Source: Acetobacteraceae bacterium (GTDB lineage Bacteria; Pseudomonadota; Alphaproteobacteria; Acetobacterales; Acetobacteraceae). Taken from it: a DNA stretch of 6,144 bases. Shown in pieces: positions 1-4,940 of this stretch. A program made the translations under genes and the position numbers. The notes beneath the pieces were generated by a model. The model worked only from the letters and a program-made list of their open reading frames with translations. It had not been told where the DNA came from and searched no databases. Positions within the stretch are counted from its first letter, which is position 1; every line of letters begins with the position of its first letter. Location: assembly GCA_019237355.1 (NCBI GenBank), contig JAFAHH010000905.1:1-6144 (forward strand). Direction: 5' to 3'.

Positions 1-1304
1 ACCGCCGCATCGTGGCCGGACATGCCGAGCGCCATGTTTCGCGCCGCCGCCTCCACCACCACGATCGCATCATCCACGACGATGCCAATCGCCAGCACGA
101 TCGCGAATAGGGTCGAGAGATTTACGGTGAACCCGAGGGCCGCCAACGCTGCAAATGCGCCGATGATTGTCACCGGCACAGTAGTCGCAGGCACCAGGGT
201 CGCCCGCCAATCCTGCAAGAACACCAAGATTACGACTAAAACCAGAATGCCGGCTTCGACCAGGGTGACAAAAACCTCATGAATCGACGCCTTGACGAAA
301 TTCGTCGTGTCAAACGGAATGCTATACGTGATGCCCGGCGGGAAGTGCTGCGATAGCACCTGCATTTTCGCGCGGACCCGGTTCGCTACATCGAGCGCAT
401 TCGCATCAGGCGTTTGGGATATTGCAATTCCTGCGGCCTGGCGCCCGTTGAAACGAAAGACCTGGGAATAGGTCTGGGCGCCAAGCTCCACCCGGCCGAC
501 GTCACGGACGCGGGTAATGCGTCCGCCTTGGCTGGACTCTACCTTAATGATGATCCCGTCGAACTGTTTGGAGTCGCTCAGCCGGCCCAGCACATTGACG
601 GTGTACTGGAAGGACTGGCCCTCGGGTGCTGGCGGCGCGCCAACCTGCCCGGCCGTAACTTGCTGGCTTTGCTGCTGAATAGCCTGGATTACGTCCTGAG
701 GCGTTAGGCCTCTTGCATAGAGCTTTTGCGGGTCGAGCCAGATCCGCATCGAGTATTGGCCCACGCCGAACACATTGACATTGCCAACTCCCGGCACGCG
801 GGCAAGCTCGTTCAGCAGATTGATCGTCGCGTAATTCGAGAGATAGAGGCTATCATACCGGTTGTCCCCGGAGGTCAGGGTGACGATCTGCAGGATTGCG
901 GTCGATTGCTGGGCTACCGTAACACCTTGGGACTGAACCGGCTGCGGTAATTGGGCAAGCGCGCTCGAGACGCGGTTTTGGACCAGCATCTGTGCGGCAT
1001 TGAGGTCAGTGCCGATCCGGAATGTGACCGTCAGAGCGTATGTGCCATCGCTGGCGCTGGTGGACTGCATGTAAATCATGCCTTCCACCCCGTTCACCTG
1101 CTGCTCGATCGGCAGCGCGACCGTTTCCATCACGGTCTCGGCGCTGGCGCCGGGATAGCGCGTGACGACACTGATCGTGGGCGGCACCACCTTAGGATAT
1201 TGCGCGACCGGCAAAGCGAACAGCGCGACGGCCCCGATTAAGATGAACAGGATCGCAAGCACATTGGCGAGTACAGGCCGCTCGATGAAGAATTTCGAAA
1301 TCAT
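1..1304 (-). CDS. RND multidrug efflux permease (HAE1/AcrB-like), N-terminal 434 codons, cut by window edge
   Basis: This is the inner-membrane proton/drug antiporter of a tripartite efflux pump, which takes substrates from the periplasm or membrane and passes them to an outer-membrane channel. I translated it by hand from the ATG at 1304 to base 3 and found no stop or frame break. It opens with MISKFFIERPVLANVLA, then TM1 to about residue 31, and QYPKVVPPTI, the usual HAE1 entry into the porter domain. The porter domain carries the conserved RYPGAS, ALPIEQQVNGVEG and YMQSTS stretches. TM2-TM4 follow from about residue 340, with the loop FLQDWRATLVP. In TM4 the motif VVDDAIVVVE places Asp411 and Asp412 at the equivalents of the AcrB proton-relay aspartates (407/408). 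A full member has about 1,040 residues, so some 600 are missing beyond base 1. The start overlaps the adaptor stop by ATGA and has no clear Shine-Dalgarno sequence, so translation is probably coupled. The substrate cannot be read from the sequence. Confidence 0.96.
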   Translation of the reverse strand, partial: MISKFFIERPVLANVLAILFILIGAVALFALPVAQYPKVVPPTISVVTRYPGASAETVMETVALPIEQQVNGVEGMIYMQSTSASDGTYALTVTFRIGTDLNAAQMLVQNRVSSALAQLPQPVQSQGVTVAQQSTAILQIVTLTSGDNRYDSLYLSNYATINLLNELARVPGVGNVNVFGVGQYSMRIWLDPQKLYARGLTPQDVIQAIQQQSQQVTAGQVGAPPAPEGQSFQYTVNVLGRLSDSKQFDGIIIKVESSQGGRITRVRDVGRVELGAQTYSQVFRFNGRQAAGIAISQTPDANALDVANRVRAKMQVLSQHFPPGITYSIPFDTTNFVKASIHEVFVTLVEAGILVLVVILVFLQDWRATLVPATTVPVTIIGAFAALAALGFTVNLSTLFAIVLAIGIVVDDAIVVVEAAARNMALGMSGHDAA

Positions 1305-2533
1305 TGTGCGGTGGCCGGGCTCGGGCCAGGCTCGTTGGCCGCGGTGATGGTTGCACTCTCGGGCACGATCTTATTGCCCGGAATGGCGCGCTGCAGGTTC
1401 GTCACGACGACGCGGTCCTCAGGCGCGAGCCCCTTATCGATCACCCTCAGGGAGCCCACAGCCTGGCCAGGCTGCACGGTCCGCTGCTCGACCAAATCAT
1501 CACGATTGACCACCAGCACGTAGGGGCCACCCTGATCGGCACCGATGGCGCGCTCCGGCACAAGCAACGCTTCTTTCGGCTGGTCTACCGGGATGCGGAC
1601 CCGAACAAAGAAGCCGGGCAGCAACACGTGATCTTGATTATCGAAAATGCCTCGTACACTCAATGTTCCTGTAGCCGTACTAACTTCGGGATCGGCATAA
1701 TCAAGCCGGCCTTTGTGCGGATACCCCTCTTCCGTCATCAGGCCTATTTCAACAGGAACCTGAACCTGCTTGAAGTCCGGCCCCGGTTTGACGCCACGCC
1801 GGGCAAGCATCGCGCGAATCCGCAGCACCTCCTGCTCGCTGATGGTGAAGTTCACGTAAATGGGGTCGAGTTGGATGATGCTTGCGAGCTTGGTTGGGCT
1901 GCCGGCGCCGACCAGCTCGCCCACCGACACGAGATGGGCCGTTACCACCCCGGCGAACGGGGCCTTGACGTGAGTATAGCCTAGGGTGACCCCGGCCAGG
2001 GTCAGGCCAGCCTGTTGGTTTGTAATGGTGGCGCGCAACTGATCGCGCGTGGCGCGCTGCACGTCCACCGTGGATTGGGAAGAAAAATCGTTCCTCGCGA
2101 GCGCCGCCTGCCGATTATATTCCCGCTCAGCCTGCGCGAGTTGCGCCTCGGTGCCAGCCAGAGTGGCCTGCGCCTGTTGATATTGGGCCTCGTAAGGCGC
2201 CGGTTCGATCACGAACAACGTATCGCCGGCTTTGGCTTCGGCGCCGTCCTTATAGGTGATCTCGGTCAGAAATCCCTGGACCCGCGCCACTAGATCGACC
2301 TGGTTGTACGCGGCCGTATTGCCGGTTGTTTCCAGCGAAGGAGTAACCGCCAGCCGCGCGGGCTGCGAAACGCCGATTTTGGGAGGCGGCGGTGCAACGA
2401 ACTTGTTTTCCTGCTTGCAACCGCTCAAGGCGCAACAGACGGCCAAGAGGAACGTGGCGGCTGTGGCGCCTCGCAGCAAAGACCAACTTGGCGGCCGCAT
2501 TTCCGACACCGACCATCTAGCTGCTAGCAACAT
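1301..2533 (-). CDS. RND efflux periplasmic adaptor (membrane fusion protein, HlyD/AcrA family), lipoprotein
   Basis: This is the adaptor that bridges the RND permease and an outer-membrane channel; 410 residues is normal for AcrA/MexA-type proteins. A hydrophobic signal segment (about residues 23-36) ends in the lipobox LSGC with Cys39, so the mature protein should be lipid-anchored in the periplasm. In order: first lipoyl half-motif at about 79-115 (VDLVARVQGFLTEI), an Ala/Gln-rich alpha-helical hairpin at about 115-185, the second lipoyl half (KAPFAGVVTAHLVSVGELVG), a beta-barrel domain at about 225-310, and the membrane-proximal domain (LLVPERAIGADQGG) to the end. The last dozen residues are Pro/Ala-rich and probably disordered. 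Start choice is uncertain. The ATG at 2533 gives 11 residues before Met12, while Met12 (ATG at 2500) gives a more typical lipoprotein leader; neither has a strong ribosome-binding site. The +2 residue after the lipid Cys is Lys, whereas AcrA has Asp there. The gene leads the operon, with the permease next. Confidence 0.95.
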   Translation of the reverse strand: MLLAARWSVSEMRPPSWSLLRGATAATFLLAVCCALSGCKQENKFVAPPPPKIGVSQPARLAVTPSLETTGNTAAYNQVDLVARVQGFLTEITYKDGAEAKAGDTLFVIEPAPYEAQYQQAQATLAGTEAQLAQAEREYNRQAALARNDFSSQSTVDVQRATRDQLRATITNQQAGLTLAGVTLGYTHVKAPFAGVVTAHLVSVGELVGAGSPTKLASIIQLDPIYVNFTISEQEVLRIRAMLARRGVKPGPDFKQVQVPVEIGLMTEEGYPHKGRLDYADPEVSTATGTLSVRGIFDNQDHVLLPGFFVRVRIPVDQPKEALLVPERAIGADQGGPYVLVVNRDDLVEQRTVQPGQAVGSLRVIDKGLAPEDRVVVTNLQRAIPGNKIVPESATITAANEPGPSPATAQ

Positions 2534-2535
2534 GG
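2513..2535. promoter_or_regulatory. 23-base imperfect inverted repeat at the adaptor start, possible operator
   Basis: On the plus strand the stretch begins CCATcTaGCT and ends with a near mirror image finishing in ACATGG. Counting pairs around the centre at 2524, 8 of 11 positions are complementary. It covers the adaptor ATG at 2533 and lies upstream of the alternative ATG at 2500, so if 2500 is the real start the repeat is in the untranslated leader. It would sit roughly 30-50 bases downstream of the proposed promoter, a position compatible with repression by a dimeric regulator of the TetR or MarR kind that often controls RND pumps. No regulator gene is in the window, so this is an inference from symmetry alone. 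Confidence 0.3.
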
Positions 2536-2572
2536 CCGCCCCCAGCGCGCCAAGCTAGGCGTTTATTTAGTT

Positions 2573-2600
2573 ACAATACAGCCGACGATTGCGCGGTCAA
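2573..2600 (-). promoter_or_regulatory. Putative sigma-70-type promoter of the efflux operon
   Basis: Read on the minus strand, TTGACC at 2600-2595 (5 of 6 to the -35 consensus) is followed after 16 bases by TATTGT at 2578-2573 (4 of 6 to the -10 consensus). The region just downstream is AT-rich. It lies 40 bases before the first adaptor start and is the only such pair I see between the dead antiporter gene and the efflux operon. The -35 hexamer overlaps the last in-frame stop of the antiporter remnant. The spacer is one base shorter than optimal, and alphaproteobacterial promoters vary, so this is moderate evidence only. Confidence 0.4.
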
Positions 2601-3281
2601 GCAGGCTGGGAGAATAGGTGCTGGATAACACGGGGCATCGTCAGGCCCTGAAAAACGATTGTGAATACAACCACTGTATAGCAGATAATCAATAATTGCC
2701 CGCGCGCCCTGTGCACCCGCAAGCGCGATGAAAAAAAGCACCACACCCGCGCCATCATTGAACAGGCTTTCACCCGAGATCGCGGCCTTCAAATCAGGAG
2801 GGATGCTCACGCGCTTCAACAAGCCATCCACGGCGACGGCATCGGTGGGAGCGAGGATAGCTCCAAGCACAAAGCACCACTTGATCGGAACCGGTGCCGG
2901 GCTCGCCTGGAAAGCAATCCAGATCAGCAAACCAAACAAGACGGTCGAGAGGATCACCCCACCAGTCGCCAGAATGAGAATAGTCCAAGCGCTGGAGCGT
3001 AGCTCCCTCAGACTGACATGCAGGCTCGCGGCAAATAGCAGAAACGCAAGCACGCCTTCGAGGAGTACATGAGGCAAATTGATGCTGTTGAAAATGTTAC
3101 GCGCGAGCGCTGGTATATCGTAGGATGGGAGTAGTGGATGCGGTGCAATGATGAAAAGAGATAATCCGAGGGCGCCGATCAGAAGGGCGATCGGCTGAGG
3201 CAATCCGATCTAGCGCTGGTTGAGCAGCCCGAAACTCGCTGCGAGGAAGAGCAGGAGGGCGCCGAGATCAAAGGGCGACAT
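2597..3281 (-). pseudogene. Decayed CPA1-type Na+/H+ antiporter: early stop plus internal deletion
   Basis: Remnant of a monovalent cation/proton antiporter (CPA1, NhaP-like), an integral inner-membrane protein. The original ATG is at 3281, preceded by GGTGAG, and reads MSPFDLGALLLFLAASFG. At codon 24 (bases 3212-3210) a TAG interrupts it, and the same frame continues at once with IGLPQPIALLIGALGLSLF. The downstream part keeps several hydrophobic segments, the family motif APTDAVAV and the active-site region GESLFNDGAGVVL with the Asn-Asp pair. After about residue 195 (near 2700-2690) homology stops in this frame. In the next frame, from about 2695 to the TGA at 2597, the family's last helix is recognisable: YTVVVFTIVFQGLTMPRVI. 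The middle, roughly 150-200 residues judging by usual family length, is gone. A TTG at 3203 opens a 210-residue frame that runs to 2571, but its last ~40 residues are out-of-frame sequence. A functional transporter is very unlikely. Confidence 0.88.
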
Positions 3282-3334
3282 AACTCACCGGGCCTGTTAT
3301 GCAGGGCTGGCCCTTGTGCGTGCTGCGGACGGCC

Positions 3335-4054
3335 TCAACACATCCGCGCTACCGCAAGCAGCCGGGCCAATGTGCCTGCATCGGCTTGGCCAGTGATTGC
3401 CTCCGGTCGCCAGTGCCGCTGAAATGCGCGCAGCACGGCCGAGAGCGCCGGGTCAAGCCCACCTTCTCGCGGCACCCGATATCCGATATCGCCCAATGCC
3501 CGTCGCACATCGCGCAGGTCCGCAGCCTCGCGCACAGCACGGCCGGTGCCGAGATCAGGCACGCCCTCTGGCCAAAGCCCGACCCCGTTCATCGCCAATT
3601 GTTCCCAATCGAACTTCTCGCCCGGATCTTGCTTCCGCTCCGGAGCCACGTCGCTATGCCCTACGATATTCCGCGCCGGGATGGGATGCCGCGACAGAAC
3701 CGAGAGACACAAATCGCACACCGCCGCGAGCTGGATAACCGGGAAATCGCGGTAGCCGAACTCGTGCCCGGGATTGACGACTTCGATCCCAATGGAACGG
3801 CTGTTCAGCTCGGTCGCACCGCGCCAGTACGAAACTCCCGCGTGCCAGGCGCGATTCTCCTCGGGAACAAGGCCCCAGATCGTGCCATCCTCCTCGACCA
3901 CGTAATGGGATGAAACACCAGCGGCCGGGTTGCGGAGGCGGCCGATCGCCTCCTCGGCTGTCCGCATCCCCGTGTAATGCAAGATTAGTATATCAATCCG
4001 GCTGCCGGCCCGGCGATCGTCTTGGTTCGGGCTCGGGAACTCGCGGATCCTCAC
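3335..4054 (-). CDS. N-acetylmuramoyl-L-alanine amidase, AmpD/AmiD type, with C-terminal peptidoglycan-binding domain
   Basis: A zinc amidase of the Amidase_2 family that cleaves the bond between N-acetylmuramic acid and the peptide stem, in cell-wall turnover or recycling. I chose the GTG at 4054: it forms a GTGA overlap with the stop of the upstream gene and gives RIREFPSPN at the N-terminus, as I recall for relatives. An upstream in-frame GTG at 4084 would add 10 residues inside the neighbour. In 239-residue numbering, the zinc ligands are His26 (LHYTG), His133 (GHSDVAP) and Asp143 (DPG). Glu91 (IGIEVVNPG) and Lys141 match the catalytic Glu and Lys of AmpD, so the active site is complete. 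From about residue 175 a PG_binding_1-like helical domain follows (DLRDVRRALGDIGY ... AFQRHWRP). No signal peptide is visible, which favours a cytosolic, AmpD-like recycling role. The binding domain, however, would also suit an exported AmiD-like enzyme, so the location is open. Confidence 0.93.
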   Translation of the reverse strand: MRIREFPSPNQDDRRAGSRIDILILHYTGMRTAEEAIGRLRNPAAGVSSHYVVEEDGTIWGLVPEENRAWHAGVSYWRGATELNSRSIGIEVVNPGHEFGYRDFPVIQLAAVCDLCLSVLSRHPIPARNIVGHSDVAPERKQDPGEKFDWEQLAMNGVGLWPEGVPDLGTGRAVREAADLRDVRRALGDIGYRVPREGGLDPALSAVLRAFQRHWRPEAITGQADAGTLARLLAVARMC

Positions 4055-4830
4055 AACCCGCGCTCGCGCTTGATCCGGTCCCACGCGGCATTGATTTGCG
4101 CCACCTTGGCGCTCGCGCGGGCGATGAACTCGGGCGGAACCCCGCGGGCGGCAAGGCTGTCCGGATGATTCTCCCGCATGAGCCGTTTCCAGGTGGCGCG
4201 GATCTCCTCGCCCGAGGCGTTCCGCGCCACGCCAAGAATCGTGTACGGATCAGGCGCGCCCGAATCGGGCTGGCGAGGTACGCCACCCTGCGCGCGCTCC
4301 CAAGCCCGGACATCCAGCCGGAAACCGCGCCGCACGCGTGCGAGGAAGGCCTGCTCCTTTTGGTTTACCGGGCCGTCCGCCCGGGCCATGTTGAACAGCA
4401 CGGCAAGCACATCCTCCAGCATGCCGCGATTGTCAGCGAAGACCTCGCCGAGCTGATCGGCATATTCCTCGAACCCTTCCGTGCTGTCGCGCGCCTGGTC
4501 GAAGAGGCGGCCGATGTCGCGGGCTGCCTCGCGGGGGATCTGGAATTGGCGCTTGAAGGCATCGATCTCCTCGCGCTTCACCGGCCCATCGCATTTCGCG
4601 AGCTTGGCCGCGAGCACGACGACCGCGATCGAGAAGAACTGCTCGCGCCGCCCCAGCATGGCCGCCAGCCGCGCCGGGCTGAACAGCCCGCCGAGATCGG
4701 CGTTGAAGCCGAAATTTGGCATGGCGCCGGTATCGGCCGCATGCCCGATTGCCGCACCCACCATAGCGCCGAAGGGTCCGCCCATGGCGAACCCGGCCAT
4801 GCCGCCGATTATCTTGCCCCAGTAGCCCAT
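4051..4830 (-). CDS. djlA: DjlA-like co-chaperone: membrane-type N-terminus, TerB-like domain, J domain
   Basis: A 259-residue DnaJ-like protein in the DjlA/DjiA arrangement, expected to be anchored in the inner membrane and to stimulate DnaK ATPase from the cytoplasmic side. Residues 1-33 are glycine- and alanine-rich and hydrophobic (MGYWGKIIGGMAGFAMGG), resembling the dimerising membrane segment of DjlA. Residues about 63-175 form a TerB-like helical region with two matching acidic turns, KCDGPV (79-84) and RADGPV (150-155), in the usual paired positions. A linker leads to the J domain at about 194-258, opening with DPYTILGV and carrying the essential HPD tripeptide at 222-224. The length and domain order fit the family well. 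The ATG at 4830 has only a weak ribosome-binding site. The stop overlaps the amidase start by four bases, so the two are probably translated together, pointing to a shared role at the envelope. The symbol is given by architecture; orthology to E. coli djlA was not tested. Confidence 0.9.
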   Translation of the reverse strand: MGYWGKIIGGMAGFAMGGPFGAMVGAAIGHAADTGAMPNFGFNADLGGLFSPARLAAMLGRREQFFSIAVVVLAAKLAKCDGPVKREEIDAFKRQFQIPREAARDIGRLFDQARDSTEGFEEYADQLGEVFADNRGMLEDVLAVLFNMARADGPVNQKEQAFLARVRRGFRLDVRAWERAQGGVPRQPDSGAPDPYTILGVARNASGEEIRATWKRLMRENHPDSLAARGVPPEFIARASAKVAQINAAWDRIKRERGL

Positions 4831-4940
4831 TCGTCTGGCCTATCACGTCGCAACGTTAGTATGGAACGGAGCGGGCAAGGAGTCGCGCGCTTGCTGCCCT
4901 GTCTGTCCCAATATAGGCGGACCGCGGCCAGATTGCCGTT
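4831..4940. other. Intergenic gap before the DjlA-like gene
   Basis: This 110-base spacer separates the dehydrogenase stop from the DjlA-like start and should hold the promoter of the DjlA/amidase pair. On the minus strand, CATACT (4863-4858) is a reasonable -10 element, but no good -35 lies 16-18 bases upstream. No hairpin with a T-run that would act as an intrinsic terminator for the dehydrogenase gene is visible, and I see no small open frame worth calling. Confidence 0.35.

Noticed and set aside
414..1241. Three successive plus-strand frames opposite the permease
   Set aside because: They tile the reverse of the permease, whose minus-strand frame is open and recognisable along its whole length; the breaks between them match nothing functional.
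1304..1984. Plus-strand frame of 226 codons opposite the adaptor gene
   Set aside because: Low-complexity, His/Arg-rich translation with no family features; the minus strand encodes a complete adaptor.
2561..2579. AT-rich element GTTTATTTAGTTACAATAC as a second operator palindrome
   Set aside because: Only five of nine pairs are symmetric, close to what AT-rich sequence gives by chance; it is better explained as the -10 region of the proposed promoter.
2571..3203. A short but intact 210-residue antiporter starting at TTG 3203
   Set aside because: Family sequence extends upstream past an in-frame TAG to an ATG at 3281, and the last ~40 residues are the family C-terminus read in the wrong frame, so it is a decayed gene.
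3282..3334. Possible terminator (AGGG/CCCT and GGGCC/GGCCC complementarity) after the amidase gene
   Set aside because: Stems are four to five pairs and no T-run follows on the minus strand, so it is not a convincing intrinsic terminator.
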